Below, in pieces: positions 24,566 to 33,182 of a DNA stretch of 49,858 nt. Origin of the DNA: Fluviicola sp. (GTDB taxonomy: Bacteria; Bacteroidota; Bacteroidia; Flavobacteriales_D; Crocinitomicaceae). Numbering within the stretch: the stretch's first letter is position 1; each line of letters begins with the position of its first letter. The notes beneath the pieces were generated by a model. It was not told the DNA's origin. It did not search any database and saw only the letters and a program-made list of their open reading frames with translations. Location: the NCBI GenBank assembly GCA_002734085.1, contig NVXV01000006.1, positions 76,230 through 126,087 on the forward strand, given 5' to 3'. Made by a program: the position numbers and the translations under genes.

Positions 24566-25030
24566 ATGATGCTTTATGCCACACTTGTGTTTTTTAGCAC
24601 ATGGAAATTTATGTTTGCTCCCATATTGGGTTTTGCTTCGGGATTTACTTTTCTGGAAACATTTATTTCTTGTATGATTGGAGCCTTGATTTCATCAAGT
24701 GTTTTTTATTTCGGTAGTAATTATTTTATGCAAAAGTCGCTTGAACGTACTGTAAAGAGAAATAAAAAACGAGAAGCAATAGGGAGATATACAAAAACTA
24801 AGAAGGTGTTCACTAAAACAAATAGAAGAATAGTAAGTATTAAAAAGTCGATTGGAATTTATGGTGCTTGCTATTTGTTTCCTTTTTTTCTATCCATTCC
24901 ATTAGGCTCAATAATTACCGCTAAGTTTTATAAACACCAGAAGAAAACTTACTTTCTTATCATTTTGTTTCTTTCCATTAACTGCCTTATTGTAACGAGT
25001 GCAACTTATTTGTTTAACTTTATATTTTGA
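24566..25030 (+). CDS. Small polytopic membrane protein of unknown function
   Basis: A 154-residue protein with about four membrane segments (roughly residues 3-20, 22-45, 95-118 and 128-150) and a very basic middle region (about 55-95, with RNKKREAIGRYTKTKK). An earlier in-frame start at 24527 lies inside upp and is less likely, since ATG 24566 falls 4 bases after the upp stop. The stop overlaps the ATG of the next gene by one base (TGATG). The strong coupling on both sides suggests it shares an operon with upp and the nucleotidase. No family is recognised; a role in nucleobase handling would be speculation. Confidence 0.65.
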   Translation: MMLYATLVFFSTWKFMFAPILGFASGFTFLETFISCMIGALISSSVFYFGSNYFMQKSLERTVKRNKKREAIGRYTKTKKVFTKTNRRIVSIKKSIGIYGACYLFPFFLSIPLGSIITAKFYKHQKKTYFLIILFLSINCLIVTSATYLFNFIF

Positions 25031-25734
25031 TGAACAAATTGAACCACATTTTTTTTGATTTAGATAGAACGCTTTGGGATTTTGAAACTAATTCCAAAGC
25101 TGCCCTGGTGCAAATATTTGATGAGTTAAAGTTAGCCGAACATATTCCTACGTTTGATGTATTTTATGAAGAATATAGAATTGTAAACGCTGACTTTTGG
25201 GACAAATATTCGAAAGGCATTATTAGTAAAGCAGATTTAAGATCAGGGCGTTTTGCGCAAACCCTTGAGAAATTCAGTATAATAAATGAGAAGTTGAGTC
25301 ACAAACTAGGAGAAAGATACATTCAGGTTTCACCTTATCAAACAAATTTATTTCCTGGCACAGTAGAAACTTTGTCCGAGTTAAAAAATAATGACCACCA
25401 ACTCCATATTATTACGAATGGTTTCAAAGAAGTCCAATTTATCAAGCTCGAGAATAGCGGAATTTTAAATTATTTCGACGATATCTTGTGCAGTGAAGAA
25501 GTAGGTGTGAATAAACCTGATCCGCTTGTGTTTAAAAAAGCACTTGAACGCACAAAAGCAAAGAATATCGAATCAATTATGATTGGTGATGATTTTAATG
25601 CAGATGTATTAGGAGCTGAAAAATGCGGTATTCGTGGTGTTCTTTTCGATCCACATAATCATCATGTTGAAAGATCTGGGGTTGAACGGATTCAATCTTT
25701 AAAAGAAATCCCTGCGAAAATCATTGGACTTTAA
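25030..25734 (+). CDS. YjjG-family noncanonical pyrimidine nucleotidase (HAD)
   Basis: A 234-residue HAD-superfamily phosphatase similar to YjjG, which dephosphorylates pyrimidine monophosphates, including noncanonical ones. The four HAD motifs are visible: motif I FFDLDRTLWDF (nucleophile Asp about residue 11), motif II IITNG, motif III KPDPLVF with the Lys, and motif IV MIGDDFNADV. The cap region is the four-helix type usual for this subgroup. The start chosen is the ATG at 25030, overlapping the stop of the small membrane protein. Together with upp and the NTP pyrophosphatase/NUDIX pair elsewhere in the window this adds to nucleotide salvage functions. Confidence 0.88.
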   Translation: MNKLNHIFFDLDRTLWDFETNSKAALVQIFDELKLAEHIPTFDVFYEEYRIVNADFWDKYSKGIISKADLRSGRFAQTLEKFSIINEKLSHKLGERYIQVSPYQTNLFPGTVETLSELKNNDHQLHIITNGFKEVQFIKLENSGILNYFDDILCSEEVGVNKPDPLVFKKALERTKAKNIESIMIGDDFNADVLGAEKCGIRGVLFDPHNHHVERSGVERIQSLKEIPAKIIGL

Positions 25735-25779
25735 TAAGTTTAACATAATTTACTACATTTACCTGCATAGTACAACTTA

Positions 25780-26523
25780 ATGGAAACTATTGGAATTGTA
25801 ATACCCTGTTATAACGAAGCTAAACGCCTAAAGGTAGAGGTGTTTGAGAAATTCGCTCAAAACAATCTACACATTCGATTACATTTTGTTAATGATGGGA
25901 GTACTGACAATACTCAGGAAGTACTGGAGAAATTAGTAGATAAATCTGACTCTATATTCGTTTCTAAAATGGAAAAAAATAAAGGGAAGGCTATGGCTGT
26001 ACATCACGGTGTAAAAACTTGCGCTGAATTTAACTATTCATATATTGCTTATCTCGATGCTGACTTGTCAATTCCTTTGGATGAAGTGAATCTATTGTAC
26101 CAAAGAATAAAGGAACATGACTCCATGAAAATGGCGTTTGGCTCAAGAATCAAGACGTTGAACAATAAGATTGAACGTCGAGTATTAAGACATATATTTG
26201 GGAGAATAATTGCCACTTGTATAAGTAATAGTTTGAAAGTGGCTGTTTATGATACACAGTGCGGTTGTAAGTTATTCAAGAAAGAATTGATTCAACCTTT
26301 GTTTGAAAAAGAATTTATTTCACCCTGGTTATTTGATGTCGAGCTTTTTTGGAGAATGATCGTTCTTTATGGTAGAGACAAACTACCTGAAAGGGCGTTA
26401 GAAGTTCCTTTAAGAGAATGCATACATATCAATGATTCAAAAGTAAAATGGACACACAGTTTTAAGACTTTCTTTCAACTGATTAAAATTCATCGTTTTT
26501 ACAAGAACAAGGCTAAGAATTAA
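25780..26523 (+). CDS. Family 2 glycosyltransferase, polyprenyl-phosphate sugar synthase-like
   Basis: A 247-residue GT-A fold enzyme resembling dolichyl-phosphate beta-glucosyltransferase (ALG5) and bacterial GtrB/CsbB-type proteins, which transfer a sugar from a nucleotide donor to a lipid phosphate. Motifs: VIPCYNEAKRL (residues 7-17), NDGSTDNT, LDADLSIPLDEV with the metal-binding D-x-D, and the later QCGCKLFKKE segment with SPWLFDVELFWR, typical of this subgroup. Unlike CsbB/GtrB it has no C-terminal membrane helices. It is followed 3 bases after its stop by a YfhO-type membrane protein, suggesting the pair builds and uses a lipid-linked sugar. Donor and lipid are unknown. Confidence 0.83.
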   Translation: METIGIVIPCYNEAKRLKVEVFEKFAQNNLHIRLHFVNDGSTDNTQEVLEKLVDKSDSIFVSKMEKNKGKAMAVHHGVKTCAEFNYSYIAYLDADLSIPLDEVNLLYQRIKEHDSMKMAFGSRIKTLNNKIERRVLRHIFGRIIATCISNSLKVAVYDTQCGCKLFKKELIQPLFEKEFISPWLFDVELFWRMIVLYGRDKLPERALEVPLRECIHINDSKVKWTHSFKTFFQLIKIHRFYKNKAKN

Positions 26524-26526
26524 CAC

Positions 26527-28680
26527 TTGAAATCTCTACTATTCAAATATCGATACGAAGGACTTCTAATTTTATTAGTGCTCGTAGCGCTTTGGCCATT
26601 GTCATTTCATATTTATATACCTAAATGGGATAACCTGGATGCTTATCTTCCATACAGACACGCAGTAGGCGAAATGATTTTAGATGGCAAGTGGCATTTT
26701 TGGCATCCATTTCACTATATGGGAAGTCCTGTTTATTCTGATTTACAGAGTGGCGCATGGAATCCGATAGTAATTGTATTAATTTATTTGTTTGGTGGAT
26801 ATGATATTAGTGCGCTGATAACAGAACTATTACTGTGTTATATCATTGCGGGTATTGGCATGTTTAAACTGGCTAGAACACTCTTTTCAAATGATAAAAT
26901 TGCTTTTATTTTAGGAATATCTTATGCGCTTTCAGGGTTTATGGTGAACTCAGCACAGTTAATGGTGTTCCTACTGGGTGTAGCTTACTTACCCTGGATT
27001 TTCATGTATATATACAAGCTGTTAAATTCATTTAAATGGAGGTATGTTGTTTTGTTAGCTATTGTTGTAGCACTGCATATAACTTCCGCGAGTCCTGCAT
27101 ATACAATTTTACTTTTTTATTTCTGTGTAATCTTAGTTCTTTACTTGTTCATAAGAAAGCGCAAAAGTGAATACAATTATAAAAAGGCAATCCTAAGGTT
27201 ATTCGTATCATTTTTTATTATATGCATACTAATTTTACCTTATCTGATTGCTTTCTATGACTTTTCTTCATACTTCAACCGGATCGAGAAAATGTCAATG
27301 GAAGATTACCTGACAAATCCATTTACACCGAGAGATTATATATCTTTTTTATTTCCATTTACTACAATTTCAGATAGTGAATATTTTGTGAGATCAACAC
27401 TAACTTTGCGTAGTGGTTACTTCGGCATTGTAGGACTAACTTTTTTTATTTATGCAATAGTTAAACTAAGAAAGAGAAAAATTTGGGTACTGTTGGCTGG
27501 GGTGCTCATCTCACTATATTTAGCTTGGGGATACCATGTTGCTTTTTATAAATTACTGATGAATCTTCCTGGGTTTGGTACGTTTAGGCATCCTTCAATT
27601 TATAGAACATATACTATATTTTTTGGTTTATTACTAGCAGGCTTTGGATTGTTACATTTGATAAAATCAGACCAATTGAATTCAATGGTTAAGAGAAGTA
27701 CTTATTTCTGGTTGATTTTTGGTGTTTGTGCAATGGTTATCAGCTTCTTTTTTACTTCGTGGAACAAAATTACATCTTCCTTAGGAGGTGTTATAGAGTA
27801 TATTGATAATTCAGATCAGTTGATAGCTACCTTAATATTTGTAAATGGATTCGTTTTAGTGTTAGGTATATCAATTGCAATTCTCCTAAGGAAATATTTT
27901 AAAGTTTCAATTTTGACAGCATTAGCTGTTTTCTGTGTTTTCGACATCGTAATCAATACACAATTAACCGGACCAAGGACCATATATAATACATTGTCAA
28001 AAGCAAATGTTCAAAATTACTTTGATAATTTGCCGAGTGATATAGATCAGTCATTTAATGAGACTCCTCTCAAGTATTTAGACCATAAACACAAAATACC
28101 CTTTGCTGATGGACTTTGGTTAAATCTCTCAATGTTTTACAAAAGACCTTCTTACAATGGCGTTAATCCAATGCGATTTAAAAATGAAGTAAAAGCTGAA
28201 AAAAATGGTGACTTGAAATTCATAACTGAGGATCCACTATTTTTTGCACCTCACAGGAGCAGAAAAAAATCTGACACGATTCAAGGTGGATTAATTTGGG
28301 ATGTTGAAGAAGATTATTCAATCTCAAAGAATCAGTTATTAGAGTTTTCTAATCCTAAAATAGAGTATAACAAGTTCGAAGTACATGTAATTAATTCTAT
28401 CGATCAAGTTCAATATTTAGTTCTGAATCAAAACTATCACCATTTATGGAATGCTAAATTCAACAATCAAGAACTCAAAATACAAAATGTGAATACAATG
28501 GTAATGGGTGTTGAAATTCCTCCAAATTCAAAGGGAGAAGTAGTATTCGAGTATTCATCGAAATGGATACCTTGGACAACACTTATCGCTTTGATTGGAT
28601 ATTTAGTATGTATTGGGTTCTTAATCTATCAGAAGAGATCTACTCCAAAATCATCTGACGCATTTTCTCGTAAAGAATAA
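26527..28680 (+). CDS. YfhO-type multi-pass membrane protein (GT-C-like)
   Basis: A 717-residue membrane protein with about 12 predicted helices in the first 480 residues and a soluble C-terminal domain (about 485-690), ending with one more helix (about 690-708). It resembles YfhO, which in Bacillus subtilis acts with CsbB to move sugars from a lipid carrier to a polymer outside the cell. The first outer loop has WDNLDAYLPYRHAVGEMI, carrying the acidic residues seen in GT-C glycosyltransferases. TTG 26527 is the likely start, since it directly follows the upstream stop and no ATG is suitable. The 3' end overlaps rlmB on the other strand by 41 bases. Confidence 0.75.
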   Translation: MKSLLFKYRYEGLLILLVLVALWPLSFHIYIPKWDNLDAYLPYRHAVGEMILDGKWHFWHPFHYMGSPVYSDLQSGAWNPIVIVLIYLFGGYDISALITELLLCYIIAGIGMFKLARTLFSNDKIAFILGISYALSGFMVNSAQLMVFLLGVAYLPWIFMYIYKLLNSFKWRYVVLLAIVVALHITSASPAYTILLFYFCVILVLYLFIRKRKSEYNYKKAILRLFVSFFIICILILPYLIAFYDFSSYFNRIEKMSMEDYLTNPFTPRDYISFLFPFTTISDSEYFVRSTLTLRSGYFGIVGLTFFIYAIVKLRKRKIWVLLAGVLISLYLAWGYHVAFYKLLMNLPGFGTFRHPSIYRTYTIFFGLLLAGFGLLHLIKSDQLNSMVKRSTYFWLIFGVCAMVISFFFTSWNKITSSLGGVIEYIDNSDQLIATLIFVNGFVLVLGISIAILLRKYFKVSILTALAVFCVFDIVINTQLTGPRTIYNTLSKANVQNYFDNLPSDIDQSFNETPLKYLDHKHKIPFADGLWLNLSMFYKRPSYNGVNPMRFKNEVKAEKNGDLKFITEDPLFFAPHRSRKKSDTIQGGLIWDVEEDYSISKNQLLEFSNPKIEYNKFEVHVINSIDQVQYLVLNQNYHHLWNAKFNNQELKIQNVNTMVMGVEIPPNSKGEVVFEYSSKWIPWTTLIALIGYLVCIGFLIYQKRSTPKSSDAFSRKE

Positions 28681-29395
28681 CTCCAGCGGATACTCCCACA
28701 TTATATGAACCAATCGTACCTAGTAATGGAATCTTAGCACGTTGATGCGCAAGAGAAAGTAATTCCTGAGAGATACCATCTTCTTCAGATCCTAAAATGA
28801 TTGTCGTAGGCCCTGATAATGTTACGTCAAAAACAAAGTCGTTCGTTTTTTCAGTACACGCCACAACTCGTAAACCTGCATTTTTAAGATATTCAACGGT
28901 TTCAACTAAATCTCTTGTTTTACAAACTGGAATTTTATGTAATGCACCTGATGAAGTTTTAATAGAGTCACTAGTTATTAAGGCAGAATTTCGATCTGGA
29001 ATGACAATCGCATGCACTCCAGCACATTCTGCTGTTCTTGCAATTGCACCAAAGTTTCTAACGTCAGTTATTCTGTCTAAAACAAGTACACTTGGAATGT
29101 CACCTGCCTCAAAAACATCATTGAGGACGTTTTCAATTTCATGATAAACTACTGGAGAAATAAAAGCAACTACTCCTTGATGATTTTTTGTTGTTAATCG
29201 ATTGATTTTTTCAACAGGAACAAATTGTAGTGTATATTTCTTGTTCGCTAAGGCTTCTTTCAACTCTTTAAAGAGTGCTTTATCCATTCCTCGTTGAATC
29301 ATTATTTTATTGATTTCCTTACGTGCTTCAACTGCTTCTATTACAGCACGTACACCAAAAATCAAATCCTCTATTTCGCCTTTTCTTCCAGCCAT
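28640..29395 (-). CDS. rlmB: 23S rRNA (guanosine-2'-O-)-methyltransferase RlmB-type (TrmH family)
   Basis: A 251-residue SPOUT-superfamily methyltransferase; RlmB methylates G2251 of 23S rRNA. Residues about 10-80 form the substrate-binding domain (FGVRAVIEAVEARKEINK), and about 100-250 the catalytic knot with SpoU motifs 1 (RNFGAIARTAECAGVHAIVI), 2 (IILGSEEDGIS) and 3 (IPLLGTIGSYNVGVSAGVILYE core, of which NVGVSAG replaces the frequent SLNVSVA). Family members differ in target (RlmB, TrmH, others), so the RNA position is inferred. The last 41 bases overlap the YfhO gene on the opposite strand. A TACTTTTG element (29413-29420, minus) lies 17 bases upstream of the ATG. Confidence 0.88.
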   Translation of the reverse strand: MAGRKGEIEDLIFGVRAVIEAVEARKEINKIMIQRGMDKALFKELKEALANKKYTLQFVPVEKINRLTTKNHQGVVAFISPVVYHEIENVLNDVFEAGDIPSVLVLDRITDVRNFGAIARTAECAGVHAIVIPDRNSALITSDSIKTSSGALHKIPVCKTRDLVETVEYLKNAGLRVVACTEKTNDFVFDVTLSGPTTIILGSEEDGISQELLSLAHQRAKIPLLGTIGSYNVGVSAGVILYEKMRQMILE

Positions 29396-29412
29396 AACTA
29401 TTAATTATGTCA

Positions 29413-29420
29413 CAAAAGTA
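29413..29420 (-). promoter_or_regulatory. Putative -7 element of rlmB
   Basis: TACTTTTG on the minus strand, an exact TAnnTTTG, 17 bases before the ATG of rlmB. No -33 element was found at standard distance. Confidence 0.4.
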
Positions 29421-29469
29421 CTTAGATGATATGGAATGCTGTTGCTTTTAACGAAAAAATGTATGTTTT

Positions 29470-30339
29470 TCAATGATTGCTGAGCATTTTGAAATATAAG
29501 ACGGATGACTCTTCATCGAAAACTAACTCAAAAGAATTACCGTAAAATGAATTGATAGTATTTAAGTTAACCAATATTGCATCCTCCCAATTACCAACAG
29601 TTTTACCTGGATAGGGGTGAGTAACTTCCCATATACTTTCTATACTACAATTTTCAATAGCGATCAGTTCTGGTAATGTCTTCCATTTAACAGTCATAGT
29701 TTGGTTGTTATTCGTTTTACTTGAAATAGTTACAACATTAATAGCTTCAACTTCTCCAATTTTTTCTCCTGCTTTATTTTGCACTTTTGAGTTGTATACC
29801 TCCAAAGAATCATTTACTGCATAACCGTCGTAACTCAACTCTTTATGATCAATAGTTTTATAATTTCCTGATAGGATGTTAATGGCTCTTTCTAGATTAT
29901 TAGGACTTAGGTAAACCTGATCGTCTATGAAATATATAACATTAGAATTCAGCCCTGTTGGCACCTCGCTTTGTGTGATAGCCTTATTAACCATATACTC
30001 GTTTGGACTATAAATATAATTTTTACCGTTTTTCACTAGAGCAAATGTGACAGTCGAGTAATCACTTTCACATCCATTAAATGCGATAAATATTGGAACA
30101 ACAATTATTGAAAGGACCAGAATTACCGAAATTAAAGGTCTTCTTTTTGGTTTATCTTTTTTTACTAAATCGCCATTTTTGTTTGATACACTTGTACTGA
30201 CTACTTTAGGATCAATTTTAGTTTCACCATCAATAGAATAAGCGTCGTTTTTTTGGGCTGTCCTCTTCTTCATAAAATAAGGTAATGCAATTGATAAAAT
30301 AATAGAAGAGGCAACGATTAAAATGAATAATACAGTCAT
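29470..30339 (-). CDS. Membrane-anchored protein of unknown function
   Basis: A 289-residue protein with two N-terminal hydrophobic segments (about residues 3-23 and 71-91), separated by a basic, Lys-rich cytoplasmic loop with KKDKPKRRP, and a C-terminal part of about 195 residues, probably outside the inner membrane. That part is mostly beta-strand-like with a repeating S/T-rich pattern. The Cys in FNGCES directly after the second helix resembles a lipobox, but lies too far from the N-terminus for ordinary lipoprotein processing. No family is recognised. A CAAATATA element (30360-30367; TATATTTG on the minus strand) lies 20 bases upstream of the start. Confidence 0.6.
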   Translation of the reverse strand: MTVLFILIVASSIILSIALPYFMKKRTAQKNDAYSIDGETKIDPKVVSTSVSNKNGDLVKKDKPKRRPLISVILVLSIIVVPIFIAFNGCESDYSTVTFALVKNGKNYIYSPNEYMVNKAITQSEVPTGLNSNVIYFIDDQVYLSPNNLERAINILSGNYKTIDHKELSYDGYAVNDSLEVYNSKVQNKAGEKIGEVEAINVVTISSKTNNNQTMTVKWKTLPELIAIENCSIESIWEVTHPYPGKTVGNWEDAILVNLNTINSFYGNSFELVFDEESSVLYFKMLSNH

Positions 30340-30510
30340 AATTATATAAGTTATTTTAACAAATATATGTAATTAAATATATGGTAAACAGATGTGTAGC
30401 ATTGTTTTTTCTTTTTATAAAGAAAAGTTACTCTTACCTATATTTTAGTTTTAATTGAACATTCGTCTTCTTTTTTCTCAATTAATCAGTCATTATCTAA
30501 TCAAGCTAAC

Positions 30511-30518
30511 TATTTTTG
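30511..30518 (+). promoter_or_regulatory. -7 promoter element placed 4 bases before the ABC transporter start codon
   Basis: TATTTTTG then CATC and ATG at 30523. This is the same arrangement as upstream of upp and of the gene at 18727, suggesting a leaderless transcript. No -33 element is evident. Confidence 0.45.
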
Positions 30519-30522
30519 CATC

Positions 30523-32298
30523 ATGGCTGAAAAAGGAGCTTCAAAGTTTAACATGAATGTTTTTAAGCGGTTGTTGCAGTATGCAAGACCCCATAAAAAA
30601 TATCTGTTTTTAGCTTTCCTTTTTACTATAGGACTTTCTATTGTAGCGCCATTACGTCCTAGTGTAATTGGAAACATGGTTGATGATTACATAAAAAAGA
30701 CTCAAGACGCCGATGCTTTATTTTTCTGGACTCTAATCGTGATTGGAATGCTTTTACTCGAAGCATTCTTTCAATTTTTCAATACGTTTTTCGCAAATCT
30801 GTTGGCTCAATCTGTTATTCGAGATATGCGAATACGATTGTTCAGGCACATGATGGCGTTTAAAATGAAATATTTTGACAAGACACCGATTGGCTCAGTG
30901 GTGACTAGAGTTGTTTCAGACCTTGAAGCTATATCAGAAGTTTTTTCACAAGGATTAATCAATATGATGGGAGATATCCTTGTGCTTTTAACCATTTTGG
31001 GTTGGATGTTTTGGACAAATCCTTTACTTGCTTTATTTATATTAATCCCTATACCTTTATTAATTATCGCAACCAGAATTTTTGCGCGAGCGATGAAAAA
31101 AGCTTATCAAAAAGAACGGGTAGAGGTGAATCGATTGAATACTTTTGTACAGGAAAGACTTTCTGGTATGGCAATACTACAACTATTCAATCGTGAAAAA
31201 GTCGAAGAGAAGCGTTTTGCAGAAATTAATGCTAGACACCGACAAGCACATGTTGATACAATATGGGCGAATTCAATTTTCTTTCCTGTTGTAGAGTTTT
31301 TAAGTTCTTTGTCTATAGCTTTTTTAATCGTTTTTAGTGCTTGGTCTTTATCGAATGATATGAGTATAGCTGGTGATTCAATGGGAACTATTGTGAAATA
31401 TACACTTTGGGTTCATATGTTGTACAGACCAATTCGTCAACTTGCAGATAAATTCAACGTACTTCAAAGAGGAGTTGTTCGTGCAGAGAGAGTTTTTAGT
31501 ACTTTAGATACAGATGAACAAATTCAAGATGAAGGAAATATTAACAAGGTTGATTTTCAAAAACCTATAAAATTTGAAGATGTTTGGTTTGCATACCAAG
31601 ATGATGACTGGGTATTAAAAGGAATTGACTTAAAAATTGAGCCGAATACCACAGTTGCCTTTGTTGGCGCTACTGGTGCCGGAAAGTCTTCGATTGTCAA
31701 TTTACTTTCCCGGTTTTATGAATACCAAAAAGGGGCAATTAAAGTTGGTGAAACGAACATCGAAAAAATTGACTTGGCTTACTTGAGAAAAAATATTTCT
31801 ATCGTTCTCCAGGATGTTTTTCTATTTTCAGATACAATTTACAATAACATTACTTTGGGTGATGAGTCGATAACTAAAGAAGAAGTTATAAACGCTGCAA
31901 AAGCTGTTGGAGCTCATAACTTTATAATGAGACTACCAAACAATTATGATTATGAAGTAGGTGAGAGAGGAGGCGTATTATCCGTTGGTCAAAGACAATT
32001 ACTTGCTTTTATTAGAGCTTATGTTTATAACCCTCATATTTTGATCTTAGATGAAGCAACATCTAGTGTGGATAACGAAAGTGAGGAACTTATTCAAAAT
32101 GCAACAACAAAACTAACGGTTGGTAGAACATCAATTGTTATTGCACATCGTTTATCAACGATACAACAAGCGGATAAGATCATTGTATTAGACAAAGGTG
32201 AGATAATGGAGATCGGAAGTCACCAAGAATTAATTGATAAAAATGGCTTTTATAAAAATCTGTATGAAAGACAGTTTTTAGCCAGTGAAAGAGATTAG
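30523..32298 (+). CDS. ABC exporter, fused permease and ATPase
   Basis: A 591-residue half-transporter of the MsbA/multidrug exporter type. Residues about 18-310 have six membrane helices; about 340-585 are the nucleotide-binding domain with Walker A GATGAGKSS (near residue 381), Q-loop in SIVLQDVFLF, signature LSVGQRQ (near 485), Walker B ILILDEATSS (near 508), and the H-loop Ile-Ala-His-Arg. The signature sequence L-S-V-G-Q is a slight variation of LSGGQ, the form often seen in the degenerate half of heterodimeric exporters, although it is otherwise complete. Its substrate is unknown. The next gene starts one base after its stop, suggesting co-transcription. Confidence 0.9.
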   Translation: MAEKGASKFNMNVFKRLLQYARPHKKYLFLAFLFTIGLSIVAPLRPSVIGNMVDDYIKKTQDADALFFWTLIVIGMLLLEAFFQFFNTFFANLLAQSVIRDMRIRLFRHMMAFKMKYFDKTPIGSVVTRVVSDLEAISEVFSQGLINMMGDILVLLTILGWMFWTNPLLALFILIPIPLLIIATRIFARAMKKAYQKERVEVNRLNTFVQERLSGMAILQLFNREKVEEKRFAEINARHRQAHVDTIWANSIFFPVVEFLSSLSIAFLIVFSAWSLSNDMSIAGDSMGTIVKYTLWVHMLYRPIRQLADKFNVLQRGVVRAERVFSTLDTDEQIQDEGNINKVDFQKPIKFEDVWFAYQDDDWVLKGIDLKIEPNTTVAFVGATGAGKSSIVNLLSRFYEYQKGAIKVGETNIEKIDLAYLRKNISIVLQDVFLFSDTIYNNITLGDESITKEEVINAAKAVGAHNFIMRLPNNYDYEVGERGGVLSVGQRQLLAFIRAYVYNPHILILDEATSSVDNESEELIQNATTKLTVGRTSIVIAHRLSTIQQADKIIVLDKGEIMEIGSHQELIDKNGFYKNLYERQFLASERD

Positions 32299-32299
32299 T

Positions 32300-33160
32300 A
32301 TGATAAGATTAAAAATTGGAGGAGTACCAGAACATTTCAATTTACCATGGAAATTGGCTATGGAAGAAGGGAAGTTTCGCGATGAAAATATCCATTTACA
32401 TTGGGAAGATATGTCCGGAGGTACAGGTCAAATGATTCGTGGTCTAGAGAATAAAACACTAGATGTTGCTGTCTTATTGACGGAAGGAATCACTAAATCT
32501 ATTTTACAAGGTCTGGATGCCAAAATTCTTCAAATTTATGTGACGTCTCCATTGCATTGGGGAATACATGTTCCTTTCAAATCTGATATACACACGTTAG
32601 AACAATTGGAAGGAAAGACATTTGCTATTTCTCGGGAAGGCTCTGGATCACATTTGATGTCATATGTTCTTGCTGATCAAAACGGTTGGGATATTGATGA
32701 GTTGAAGTTTAACATCATTGGAGATATCTACGGCGGACTTTGGGCACTCGAGAATAATGAAGCACAAGCTTTTCTTTGGGAAAAGTATACCACAAAGCCT
32801 TACACAGAACAAGACAAATGTCGCTATATTGATGAAGTAGTTACTCCTTGGCCATGTTTTGCAATTGCGGTGAGAACTGAAGTGATAGAGAAATATGGTA
32901 ATGATTTAAATAAAATTTGTGAAATTGTTAATTCTAGAGCAAGAGCATTAAAAATTAATCCAGATGCTTCAGAAGTTATTGCTTGGCGATATGGGTTAAA
33001 AATGCAAGACGTTCAGAAATGGTTGAAAGAAACAGATTGGAATTATAATGGAATTGATTTTATTGATGATTTCAGTAAAACTGTAGAATATTTGCTTAAA
33101 TTACGACTTATAACAAAAGAGGAAACAAACGATTTCGAATCAAAGTTGTTTGTTAAATAA
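32300..33160 (+). CDS. Cytosolic periplasmic-binding-fold protein, Ca3427/NMT1-like
   Basis: A 286-residue protein with the type 2 periplasmic-binding fold but no signal peptide or lipobox, so it should act in the cytoplasm. The sequence KIGGVPEHFNLPW, GGTGQMIRGLENKTLDVAVLLTEG (shortened to its core GTGQMIRGLENKTLDVA), SPLHWGIHVP, and SREGSGSHLMSYVLA matches what I recall of the Ca3427-like subgroup of THI5/NMT1-type proteins, found in yeast and bacteria and of unknown function. The His and Trp in SPLHWGIH would line the ligand cleft. It starts one base after the ABC exporter stop and is 22 bases ahead of menD. The ATG 32300 is preferred to GTG 32285 because the conserved region begins there. 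Confidence 0.72.
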   Translation: MIRLKIGGVPEHFNLPWKLAMEEGKFRDENIHLHWEDMSGGTGQMIRGLENKTLDVAVLLTEGITKSILQGLDAKILQIYVTSPLHWGIHVPFKSDIHTLEQLEGKTFAISREGSGSHLMSYVLADQNGWDIDELKFNIIGDIYGGLWALENNEAQAFLWEKYTTKPYTEQDKCRYIDEVVTPWPCFAIAVRTEVIEKYGNDLNKICEIVNSRARALKINPDASEVIAWRYGLKMQDVQKWLKETDWNYNGIDFIDDFSKTVEYLLKLRLITKEETNDFESKLFVK

Positions 33161-33182
33161 ATTGTTTTAGATCTTGACGAAA

